From: Streptomyces antimicrobicus
Lineage (GTDB): Bacteria; Actinomycetota; Actinomycetes; Streptomycetales; Streptomycetaceae
Assembly: GCF_020532625.1 (NCBI RefSeq)
Contig: NZ_JAJAUY010000065.1
Location: 1 to 32,916, forward strand
DNA length: 32,916 bases
Direction of reading: 5' to 3'
Both the position numbers and the translations under genes were made by a program. Shown here in pieces: positions 22,340 to 29,440 of this stretch (positions are counted from its first letter, which is position 1; each line of letters opens with the position of its first letter). The notes under the pieces were generated by a model. The model made no database searches, was not told the DNA's origin, and saw nothing but the letters and a program-made list of their open reading frames with translations.

Positions 22340-22484
22340 GCCCGTACGCCCCTCCCGCACGCGGTCGTACGCCCCTCCCGCAGACGGTCGTACGCTCCTC
22401 CCGCACGCGGTCGTACGCCCCACCCCCAGGCGGTCGTGCGCCCCCACGCGCGCCGCCGTGCGCCCCCACGGACACGGTCGTGCG
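22340..22484. repeat. 23-bp minisatellite between usp and upp
   Basis: Seven copies of a unit built on GGTCGTACGCCCCTCCCGCA start at 22340, 22363, 22386, 22409, 22432, 22454 and 22476, so the period is 23 bp four times and then 22 bp twice. Each early copy carries the CGTACG palindrome. It fills most of the divergent intergenic region (22306-22607), where I see no gene. Confidence 0.9.
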
Positions 22485-22607
22485 CGACCGCGTACGGCGC
22501 CTGGACACGGCAGGGGCCGACAGCGCGTAGCCTCTTGTAGGTGGGTCGCGAACTTGCGGCCGTTTTCGCAGGTCGGAACCCCTGAAGCTGAAGCCTTGGA
22601 GGATGTT

Positions 22608-23243
22608 GTGCGTTTGCAGGTCGTCGATCACCCCCTGGTCGCGCACAAACTCACCACCCTGCGCGACAAGCGCACCGACTCCCCCACCTTCCGGCGGCTG
22701 GCCGACGAGCTGGTGACCCTGCTCGCCTACGAGGCCACCCGGGACGTGCGCACCGAGGCGTCGGACATCGAGACCCCGGTCGGCCCGACCACCGGGGTGA
22801 AGCTCTCCCACCCGCGCCCGCTGGTCGTGCCGATCCTGCGCGCGGGCCTCGGCATGCTCGACGGCATGGTCCGGCTGCTGCCGACCGCCGAGGTGGGCTT
22901 CCTGGGCATGGTCCGCAACGAGGAGACCCTGGAGGCCTCCACGTACGCGACCCGGATGCCGGAGGACCTCTCCGGCCGCCAGGTCTACGTCGTGGACCCG
23001 ATGCTGGCCACCGGCGGGACCCTGGTCGTCGCGATCCAGGAGCTGATCAAGCGCGGCGCCGACGACGTCACGGCCGTGGTGCTGCTGGCCGCGCCCGAGG
23101 GCGTCGAGGTCATGGAGCGCGAGCTGGCCGGCACGCCGGTGACCGTGGTCACGGCCGCCGTGGACGAGCGGCTCAACGAGCACGGCTACATCGTGCCGGG
23201 CCTGGGCGACGCGGGCGACCGCATGTACGGCTCGGCCGAGTAG
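22608..23243 (+). CDS. upp: Uracil phosphoribosyltransferase
   Basis: A 211-aa enzyme converting uracil and PRPP to UMP (pyrimidine salvage). The PRPP loop 'VVDPMLATGGT' (128-138), 'VVPILRAGLGMLDGM' (73-87), the flexible 'EASTYATRMPEDL' and C-terminal 'YIVPGLGDAGDRMYG' uracil-binding segment match Upp throughout. The length is typical. The GTG at 22608 has GGAGG (22598-22602) 5 nt upstream; an in-frame start upstream at 22458 would add residues not found in Upp. It stands alone and converges with the LytR_C gene, 12 bp apart. Confidence 0.95.
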   Translation: MRLQVVDHPLVAHKLTTLRDKRTDSPTFRRLADELVTLLAYEATRDVRTEASDIETPVGPTTGVKLSHPRPLVVPILRAGLGMLDGMVRLLPTAEVGFLGMVRNEETLEASTYATRMPEDLSGRQVYVVDPMLATGGTLVVAIQELIKRGADDVTAVVLLAAPEGVEVMERELAGTPVTVVTAAVDERLNEHGYIVPGLGDAGDRMYGSAE

Positions 23244-23255
23244 GGCCGCCGCCGG

Positions 23256-23909
23256 TCAGCAGGACGCGGCGGGCGCGGGCTGGGGGTGGGCCAGGACGGC
23301 CAGCGCCTTGTCCGCGTCCGCCTTCGCGCTGAGCTCCGTGAACGCGTCACCGAGGATCAGGTCGACGTCGGGGGTCTCCCGGGCGTCGGTCTGCTGGGTG
23401 ACGCCGGCCAGCTGGGTGCCGAGCACCGAGTACACGGCCTTGTCGGTCTTGGGGGAGCCGAGCAGTATCCCGGTGCCGCTGACCTTCTTGTCGAAGTCGG
23501 CCGGGGCGTTGCCCACCTGGCCCACGGCGAAGCCGCGCTTCTTGAGTTCCTCGCCGACCGACTTGGCCAGGCCCGAGCGCGGGGTCGCGTTGTAGACGTT
23601 GACCGTGATCTGGCCGGGCTGCGGGAGGGCGACGGCCGGTGCCGGGGAGGCGACCGCCGGTCTGCCCTTGACGCCCGGCTGCTGCGTGGCGCAGTCCTTG
23701 GCGCCGGCGGCCTTCGGCCGGCCCTCCGGGTCACCCCGGAAGACGTGGATGAGCTGCAGCGTCCCGTACCCGAGCAGGGCCAGGGCGCAGACCGCTCCGA
23801 GGGCGGCGAGCACGAGGCGACGACGTCGGCGGGGGCGGCGCATGCGCGGGTATGCGGCTCCCGTGACGCGGTACTTTCCGCCCATGCCGGGGGGAGTGAG
23901 CATGCTCAT
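23256..23909 (-). CDS. Membrane-anchored LytR_C (CpsA/LytR/Psr C-terminal) domain protein
   Basis: A 217-aa protein. It has a short cytoplasmic N-terminus with a basic cluster (RMRRPRRRRR, about 23-32), one transmembrane helix (about 33-54), a Pro/Ala linker, and a LytR_C-type domain (about 98-200; 'ITVNVYNATPRSGLAKSVGEELKKRGFAVGQVGNAP', 'ILLGSPKTDKAVYSVLGTQL', 'VDLILGDAF'). LytR_C domains are found at the C-terminus of wall-polymer ligases and as stand-alone membrane proteins like this one; their role is not settled. The ATG at 23907-23909 (MSMLTPPGMGG) has a poor SD; another ATG two codons later is possible. Confidence 0.85.
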   Translation of the reverse strand: MSMLTPPGMGGKYRVTGAAYPRMRRPRRRRRLVLAALGAVCALALLGYGTLQLIHVFRGDPEGRPKAAGAKDCATQQPGVKGRPAVASPAPAVALPQPGQITVNVYNATPRSGLAKSVGEELKKRGFAVGQVGNAPADFDKKVSGTGILLGSPKTDKAVYSVLGTQLAGVTQQTDARETPDVDLILGDAFTELSAKADADKALAVLAHPQPAPAASC

Positions 23910-23988
23910 GGGCGCAGCGTAGTGCGGCCCTGTGACGATGCCTACTAAATGATCTGCTGATCGGGCAAGCCTGACCCGAAAGGCTCAA

Positions 23989-24285
23989 TCAGCCCAGTTC
24001 CAGGACCCGGGCGTGCAGGACCTGGCGCTGCTGGAGTGCCGCCCGCACCGCGCGGTGCAGGCCGTCCTCCAGGTAGAGGTCGCCCGGCCACTTCACGACG
24101 TGGGCGAACAGGTCGCCGTAGAAGGTCGAGTCCTCGGCGAGCAGCGTCTCGAGGTCCAGCTGGCCCTTGGTGGTCACCAGCTGGTCGAGCCGGACCGGGC
24201 GCGGCGCGACGTCCGCCCACTGCCGGGTGCTTTCCCGGCCGTGGTCGGGGTACGGCCGCCCGTTTCCGATGCGCTTGAAGATCAC
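23989..24285 (-). CDS. Conserved 98-aa protein with ParB-like 'DGLHRAVRAAL' motif
   Basis: The sequence runs 'MIFKRIGNGRPYPDHGRES', then 'WADVAPRPVRLDQLVTTKGQLDLETLLAEDSTFYGDLFAHVVKW', and ends 'DLYLEDGLHRAVRAALQQRQVLHARVLEL'. The last part resembles the DGHHR-type motif of ParB/sulfiredoxin-like folds. I have an impression that close relatives are labelled VapB-family antitoxins in databases, but no toxin gene is adjacent, so that name would not be supported by context. GTG start at 24283-24285 with a weak SD. It is divergent from the HerA-like ATPase (88-bp gap). Function unknown. Confidence 0.75.
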   Translation of the reverse strand: MIFKRIGNGRPYPDHGRESTRQWADVAPRPVRLDQLVTTKGQLDLETLLAEDSTFYGDLFAHVVKWPGDLYLEDGLHRAVRAALQQRQVLHARVLELG

Positions 24286-24373
24286 ACGGAAAGCCTACCG
24301 GGCCGGACCCTGCGGGCGCAGCCTCGCGCCGTTGCTGGAAAGGTGGCAAAGAGGCCTATTTCGGGAGTGAGAG

Positions 24374-26086
24374 ATGAGCGACAGCACCGCCCCGGGCGAC
24401 GGCGGCCCCACTCCGGTCGACGGCGGCCCGCCCCCGGTCGACGGCGGCGCGCCCGCGGCCGACAGCGGCCCGCGCCCGGCCGACAGCGGCCGGCCCCCGG
24501 CCGACGGCAGCCCGTCCCCGGCCGGCCGGATCGCCGCCGGGTACGCCTTCTCCGGACCCGCGCTGGACCTGGGCGCCCTGCTGTGGGACGGCACCTGCCT
24601 GCCGCAGCACCAGATCCGGATCCCGCTGTCGATGCTCAACCGGCACGGCCTGGTCGCCGGCGCCACCGGAACGGGCAAGACCAAGACGCTCCAGCTGATC
24701 GCCGAGCAGCTCTCGGCCCAGGGCGTACCGGTGTTCCTCGCCGACGTCAAGGGCGACGTCTCGGGCGTCTCGGCGCCCGGCACCCCCGGCGAGAAGGTCA
24801 CCGCGCGGGCCCGCGAGGTCGGCCAGGAGTGGGAGCCCGCCGGCTGCCCGACCGAGTTCTACGCGCTCGGCGGCCTGGGCCCGGGCATCCCGCTGCGCGC
24901 CACGGTGACCAGCTTCGGCCCGGTGCTGATGGCGAAGGTGCTCCAGCTGAACCGGACGCAGGAGCAGTCGCTCGGGCTGATCTTCCACTACGCCGACTCC
25001 AAGGGCCTGGAGCTGATCGACCTCAAGGACCTGCGGGCCGTCGTCGCCTTCCTCGTCTCCGACCGGGGCAAGGCCGAGCTGAAGGGGATCGGCGGGCTCT
25101 CCACGGCCACCGCCGGGGTGATCCTGCGGGCCCTGACGGCGTTCGAGCAGCAGGGCGCGGGCGCCTTCTTCGGCGAGCCCGAGTTCGACACCAGCGAGTT
25201 CCTGCGGACCGCCGCGGACGGGCGCGGGCTGGTCTCCGTACTGGAACTGCCCGCGGTGCAGGACCGTCCGCAGCTGTTCTCCACCTTCCTGATGTGGCTG
25301 CTGGCCGACCTGTGGGGCGACCTGCCGGAGGTCGGCGACCTGGACCGGCCCAAGCTGGTGTTCTTCTTCGACGAGGCCCACCTGCTCTTCAGCGGTGCAT
25401 CCAAGGCCTTCCTGGAGTCCGTCACCCGGACCGTCCGCCTGATCCGGTCCAAGGGCATCGGGGTCTTCTTCGTCACCCAGACCCCCAAGGACGTACCGGC
25501 GGACGTCCTCGCGCAGCTCGGCAACCGGGTGCAGCACGCCCTGCGCGCCTTCACCCCGGACGACGCCAAGGCGCTGCGGGCCACCGTGCAGACCTTTCCC
25601 CGTTCGGAGTACGACCTGGAGGAGCTGCTCACCGGGCTGGGGACCGGCGAGGCCGTCGTCACCGTGCTCAGCGAGCAGGGCGCGCCCACCCCGGTCGCGG
25701 CCACCCGACTGCGGGCGCCCCGGTCGCTGATGGGCCCGCTGGATCCGGCGGTACTGGAACGGGCCGTGAAGACCTCGCTGCTCTACCCCCGTTACGCCGA
25801 GGCCGTCGACCGGGAGTCCGCCTACGAGCGCATCAGCGCCGAGCAGGCCGCCGCCGAGGCCGCGGCGGAGGCCGCTGCCGCCGCCGAGGAGGCGCAGGAG
25901 CAGGCCGACCGGCAGACCGCGCAGCGGGCCGGGTCCGCCGGGCGGGCCGCGCCGGAGCGGGAGCGGTCGCTGGCGGAGCAGGTCGTGGGCAGCGGAATCT
26001 TCCGCTCCTTGGCCCGGTCCCTGGGGACGCAGCTGGGGCGGGAGATCTCGCGCTCCCTCTTCGGGACGGCCCGGCGGCGTCGCTGA
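24374..26086 (+). CDS. HerA-like ATPase (DUF853 family)
   Basis: A 570-aa ATPase of the FtsK/HerA superfamily. A repeat-rich N-terminus (1-50) precedes the ATPase core with Walker A 'GATGTGKTKT' (about 96-105), 'VFLADVKGDVSG', Walker B 'LVFFFDEAHLLF' (about 329-340) and the sensor-like 'GIGVFFVTQTPKDVP'. An Ala/Glu-rich helix (about 490-515) and an Arg-rich tail follow. The family is widespread; a DNA translocase or helicase role is inferred but no partner nuclease (NurA) is nearby. The ATG at 24374 has GGGAG 6 nt upstream. It is not obviously in an operon with the next gene (148-bp gap). Confidence 0.9.
   Translation: MSDSTAPGDGGPTPVDGGPPPVDGGAPAADSGPRPADSGRPPADGSPSPAGRIAAGYAFSGPALDLGALLWDGTCLPQHQIRIPLSMLNRHGLVAGATGTGKTKTLQLIAEQLSAQGVPVFLADVKGDVSGVSAPGTPGEKVTARAREVGQEWEPAGCPTEFYALGGLGPGIPLRATVTSFGPVLMAKVLQLNRTQEQSLGLIFHYADSKGLELIDLKDLRAVVAFLVSDRGKAELKGIGGLSTATAGVILRALTAFEQQGAGAFFGEPEFDTSEFLRTAADGRGLVSVLELPAVQDRPQLFSTFLMWLLADLWGDLPEVGDLDRPKLVFFFDEAHLLFSGASKAFLESVTRTVRLIRSKGIGVFFVTQTPKDVPADVLAQLGNRVQHALRAFTPDDAKALRATVQTFPRSEYDLEELLTGLGTGEAVVTVLSEQGAPTPVAATRLRAPRSLMGPLDPAVLERAVKTSLLYPRYAEAVDRESAYERISAEQAAAEAAAEAAAAAEEAQEQADRQTAQRAGSAGRAAPERERSLAEQVVGSGIFRSLARSLGTQLGREISRSLFGTARRRR
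24407..24511. repeat. 21-bp x5 repeat at the 5' end of the HerA-like gene
   Basis: Five in-frame 21-bp units encode heptapeptides of the form P-x-P-V/A-D-G/S-G (residues 12-46). Units diverge at several bases but keep the Asp-Gly/Ser core. Confidence 0.8.
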
Positions 26087-26234
26087 CGCCTCGTCACCGT
26101 CCCCTGTGCGGCTGGGTGCTGACCCGGTGCTGACCCCGTGCGGGGCGGCGGACATGGCGAAGGTGCCGTCGTTCCAGGGGAATTCGAGTCGGCCGGGTGC
26201 CGTCGCCGTACCGGCCGCTGGGACACTCCTCGGC

Positions 26235-27167
26235 ATGCGGACCGAACTCAACGACACCACCTCCAGCCAGGTGGGCCGTGCCCTGCTCGCCGCCCGCCGG
26301 GCCCTCGGCGGCCGGACGACGGGTCTCGTGCTGACCCTGATCGTGGTCACCGACGAGGAGAACGCCTACGACGCCGTACGCGCCGCCTCCGAGGCCTCGC
26401 GCGAGCACCCGTGCCGGATCCTCGCGGTCGTCAGGCGCACCGCGCGCGGCCCGCACACCCTGCGCCGCACCCGGCTCGACGCGGAGCTGCGCGTGGGCTC
26501 CGACGCCGGCACCGGCGAGATCGTCCTGCTGCGCCTGCACGGCGACCTCACCGCGCACGCCGGTCCGGTGGTGCTGCCGCTGCTCGTGCCCGACGCGCCG
26601 GTGGTCGCCTGGTGGCCCGTCGACGCCCCGGCCGACCCGGCGCGCGACGAGCTGGGCGCGCTGGCCCAGCGCCGGATCACCGACGCGCAGACGGACGCCG
26701 ACCCGGTCGGCGTCCTGGACGCACGGGCCCTGACCTACGCGCCCGGCGACACCGACCTGGCGTGGACCCGGCTGACGCCGTGGCGGGCGCTGCTGGCCGC
26801 GGCGCTCGACCAGCGGCCCCTGCCGGTCTCCCGCGCGGCGGTGGAGAGCGAGGCCGACAACCCCAGCGCCGAGCTGCTGGCGCGCTGGCTGGAGGACCGG
26901 CTCGGCGTGCCGGTGGAGCGGGTGACCTCCGAGGGCCCGGTCATCACCCGGGTCCGGCTGGCCACCCCGGAGGGCGACATCCGGGTGGACCGCCCGCAGG
27001 GCTCGCTGGCCACGCTGGTCCTGCCGGGACGGCTGGACCGCAAGGTCGCGCTGAAGATACGTACGGATGCCGAGCTGATCGCGGAGGAGCTGCGCCGGCT
27101 CGACGCCGACGAGGTCTACGCCTCGGCGCTGCGCCGGCGCCCGGCCCAGGTGGCGCTCTCGGCGTAG
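26235..27167 (+). CDS. opcA: OpcA-like glucose-6-phosphate dehydrogenase assembly protein (orphan copy)
   Basis: A 310-aa protein matching OpcA from the start: 'MRTELNDTTSSQVGRALLAARRALG', 'VLTLIVVTDEENAYDAVRAASEASREHPCRILAVVRR', 'GDLTAHAGPVVLPLLVPDAPVVAWWP' and 'RRLDADEVYASALR'. OpcA promotes assembly or activity of glucose-6-phosphate dehydrogenase in the oxidative pentose phosphate pathway in cyanobacteria and actinobacteria. Here no zwf, tal, tkt or gnd gene is near, unlike the usual cluster. The ATG at 26235 fits the family start; a 43-codon extension upstream does not. No clear SD precedes it. The last 52 nt overlap the convergent cupin gene. It may be a paralogue with a different role. 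Confidence 0.8.
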   Translation: MRTELNDTTSSQVGRALLAARRALGGRTTGLVLTLIVVTDEENAYDAVRAASEASREHPCRILAVVRRTARGPHTLRRTRLDAELRVGSDAGTGEIVLLRLHGDLTAHAGPVVLPLLVPDAPVVAWWPVDAPADPARDELGALAQRRITDAQTDADPVGVLDARALTYAPGDTDLAWTRLTPWRALLAAALDQRPLPVSRAAVESEADNPSAELLARWLEDRLGVPVERVTSEGPVITRVRLATPEGDIRVDRPQGSLATLVLPGRLDRKVALKIRTDAELIAEELRRLDADEVYASALRRRPAQVALSA

Positions 27168-27604
27168 TGGTTGTCGTGGACCGGCGAGGAGGCCTTGATG
27201 TCCTCGACGGTGGCCTCGCCCGCGTTCACCCGGCCGAGCAGGCGGTAGTAGTCGAAGCGCTCCATGCCGGGCGCGAATCCGACGAACACCTCGGCGGTGT
27301 GGCCGGCCGCGGGCGCGAAGGCGTGCTTGACGTGCGGCGGGACGGTGAGGAAGTCGCCCTTGCCGAGGGTCTTGACCTCGTCGTCGACGAGGACGTCGAG
27401 CCGGCCGTCGACGACGAAGAAGAACTCGGTGGCCCGGGTGTGGAAGTGCACCGGGGCGCCGGCGGTGCCCTCGGCGAAGGTGGCCGTGTTGCAGGTCAGC
27501 CCGGGCTGGTCGGTGAGCAGGGTGATCAGGCTGCCGGGGGCGTCGACGACGCGCTCGGCGTCGGCGTGGAGGGTCAGGTGGGCGGGGGTCTTCGGCTCGC
27601 TCAT
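27116..27604 (-). CDS. Cupin-domain protein
   Basis: A 162-aa single-domain cupin. Motif 1 is 'PVHFHTRATEFFFVVDG' (H53, H55, E60), and motif 2 'GDFLTVPPHVKHAFAP' (H94), giving a full 2-His/Glu/His metal site. It resembles quercetinase-like or sugar-binding cupins; the substrate is unknown. The ATG at 27602-27604 has AGGGTGA upstream and is preferred over an in-frame upstream start at 27655. Its last 17 codons overlap the 3' end of opcA on the other strand by 52 nt. Confidence 0.87.
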   Translation of the reverse strand: MSEPKTPAHLTLHADAERVVDAPGSLITLLTDQPGLTCNTATFAEGTAGAPVHFHTRATEFFFVVDGRLDVLVDDEVKTLGKGDFLTVPPHVKHAFAPAAGHTAEVFVGFAPGMERFDYYRLLGRVNAGEATVEDIKASSPVHDNHYAESATWAGRRRSAEA

Positions 27605-27667
27605 GAGGATCACCCTAGGAGCGCAACCGACCGTCCGAAGAGGCCATTCGACCACCTGTGAAACCGG

Positions 27668-28303
27668 TCAATCACGCGGCTGGGCGGTCTTCGCGGTCTT
27701 GGTGGTCCGGCCCGCGGGCGTCGGCCGGGCCGCCTTCGCCGCGGCCTTGGCCTCCTGCTTGTACGCGCGCACCTTCGCCAGCGACTCCGGGCCGGTGATG
27801 TCCGCCGCCGACCGGTAGACGTCGGCCTCGCCGTACGAGCCGGCCGCCTCGCGCCAGCCGGTCGGGCGGACCCCCATCCGCTTGCCCAGCAGCGCCAGGA
27901 AGATCTGCGCCTTCTGCTCGCCGAACCCGGGCAGGTCCTTCAGCCGCCGCAGCAGCTCCGCGCCCGTACCGGCGTCGGCCCAGAGCGCGGCCGCGTCACC
28001 GCCGTAGTGCTCCACCAGGTACGCGCACAGCTGCTGCACCCGCTTGGCCATCGAGCCCGGGTAGCGGTGGACCGCCGGCTTCTGCGAGAGCAGCGCGGCG
28101 AAGGCCTCCGGGTCGTACGCGGCGATCGCGTGCGCGTCCAGGTCGTCGGAGCCGAGCCGCCGGGCGATCGTGTACGGGCCCGAGAACGCCCACTCCATCG
28201 GCACCTGCTGATCCAGCAGCATGCCCACCAGCGCGGCCAGCGGGCTGCGGGAGAGGAGGGCGTCGGCCTCCGGGTCCTGGGCCAGTCGCATCGTGATGTC
28301 CAT
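27668..28303 (-). CDS. HhH-GPD family protein, probable non-canonical base-excision protein
   Basis: A 211-aa protein matching the actinobacterial HhH-GPD-type family. It opens 'MDITMRLAQDPEADALLSRSPLAALVGMLLDQQVPMEWAF' and has a helix-hairpin-helix 'LKDLPGFGEQKAQIFLALLGKRMGV' (about 121-145). In true glycosylases a VDTHVxR-like segment with a catalytic Asp follows; here the following segment is 'VRPTGWREAAGSYGEADVYRS', with no such motif, so glycosylase activity is doubtful. The C-terminus is Lys/Ala/Thr-rich. ATG at 28301-28303, with GAGG about 9 nt upstream. It is 63 nt upstream of the cupin gene on the same strand and divergent from the VOC gene. Confidence 0.83.
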   Translation of the reverse strand: MDITMRLAQDPEADALLSRSPLAALVGMLLDQQVPMEWAFSGPYTIARRLGSDDLDAHAIAAYDPEAFAALLSQKPAVHRYPGSMAKRVQQLCAYLVEHYGGDAAALWADAGTGAELLRRLKDLPGFGEQKAQIFLALLGKRMGVRPTGWREAAGSYGEADVYRSAADITGPESLAKVRAYKQEAKAAAKAARPTPAGRTTKTAKTAQPRD

Positions 28304-28412
28304 GCCCCCAGCCTCGCCCCTCGCCGCGTGCGCCGCGCGCAGGACGCCCCGTTCGCCGCGCGCGGGGCGCATCGCGCGCCTAGCGTGAGAGCGGAGAGGA
28401 GTGAGTCAGACG

Positions 28413-29255
28413 ATGACCGATTTCCCGGAGGGCGCGCCCTGCTGGGCGGACGCCATGTTCAAGGACGTCGAAGGGGCCAAGCGCTTCTACGGCGAGGTGC
28501 TCGGCTGGACCTTCGGCGAGGCGTCGAGCGAGTACGGCAACTACACCCAGGCCTACTCCGACGGCAAGGCGGTGGCCGCCGTCGTCCCGCCCATGCCCGG
28601 CAGCGACGACATGCCCTCGGCCTGGTGCCTGTACCTCGCCTCGCCCGACGTGGCCGCCACCGCCGAGAAGATCAAGGCCGCCGGCGGCCGGCTCCTGATG
28701 GAGCCGATGCAGGTCGGCACCTTCGGCTCGATGGCCCTGGCGCAGGAACCGAGCGGGGCCGTCTTCGGCGTCTGGCAGCCCGGCGACCACAAGGGCTTCG
28801 AGAAGATCGGCGAGAACGGGTCGTACTGCTGGGCGGAGGTCTTCACCAGGGAACCCGGCGCGGCCGACGACTTCCTCAAGCGGGTCTTCCCGTACACGGC
28901 GCAGACCATGGAGGCCGGGGACGGTCCCGAGGCGGCCGGGATGGACTTCAAGGTCTTCAGCGTCACCGGCGGGGGCGGGGGCGAGGGCGGCGAGGACCGG
29001 CCGGTGCTGGGCCGGATGAAGATGGACCAGGACTTCCCGCCGGAGGTGCCCCCGTACATCCAGATCTACTTCGCGGTGCCGGACTGCGACGAGGCCGTCT
29101 CGAAGACCCAGAAGCTGGGCGGCAGGCTGCAGTTCGGTCCGATGGACAGCCCGTTCGGCCGCTTCGCCGCCCTGACGGATCCGCAGGGCGCGGCGTTCGC
29201 CGTCATCGACATGAGCACGACGGTGGGCGAGATGCCCAGCATGTCGGCGGACTGA
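28413..29255 (+). CDS. Two-domain VOC (glyoxalase/bleomycin-resistance fold) protein
   Basis: A 280-aa protein with two vicinal-oxygen-chelate domains. Domain 1 (about 5-125) reads 'CWADAMFKDVEGAKRFYGEVLGWTFGE' to 'EPSGAVFGVWQPGDHKG'. Domain 2 (about 135-265) reads 'CWAEVFTREPGAADDFLKRVFPY' to 'DPQGAAFAVIDM'. Such tandem VOC proteins are common in Streptomyces and usually unassigned; some bind hydrophobic antibiotics. The ATG at 28413 fits the family start and has AGGAG about 10 nt upstream; a GTG at 28401 in the same frame is the alternative but abuts the SD. Confidence 0.86.
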   Translation: MTDFPEGAPCWADAMFKDVEGAKRFYGEVLGWTFGEASSEYGNYTQAYSDGKAVAAVVPPMPGSDDMPSAWCLYLASPDVAATAEKIKAAGGRLLMEPMQVGTFGSMALAQEPSGAVFGVWQPGDHKGFEKIGENGSYCWAEVFTREPGAADDFLKRVFPYTAQTMEAGDGPEAAGMDFKVFSVTGGGGGEGGEDRPVLGRMKMDQDFPPEVPPYIQIYFAVPDCDEAVSKTQKLGGRLQFGPMDSPFGRFAALTDPQGAAFAVIDMSTTVGEMPSMSAD

Positions 29256-29323
29256 GCCCCGCGGGCCGAGCCCGCTGCCTGCCCGGCGGTCGCGGGCGCG
29301 CGCGTCGGCGGCCGCAGACGCCG

Positions 29324-29440
29324 GGCCGGGCTCCGGCCGGGTCGCGCTCCGGCCCGGGTCAGGCTCCGCCGGGTCAGGCTCCGGCCTGGTGAGGCTTCCG
29401 GCCTGGTGAGGCTTTCGGCCGGTTCACGCTCCGGCCGGGT
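29324..29440. repeat. 16-17-bp tandem repeat between the VOC and ECF42 genes
   Basis: About seven imperfect copies of a unit with core GGTCAGGCTCCGGCC, period 15-17 bp. The array covers most of the gap between the convergent genes and runs over the ECF42 stop codon into its last codons, so it may set the exact end of that protein. Confidence 0.75.

Noticed and set aside
23989..24285. Type II toxin-antitoxin module
   Set aside because: No toxin-sized partner gene on the same strand; the neighbours are a LytR_C protein and a divergent ATPase.
24374..26086. HerA-NurA antiphage or recombination module
   Set aside because: The ATPase is a DUF853-type protein common in bacterial cores, and no NurA-like nuclease or Sir2 partner is adjacent.
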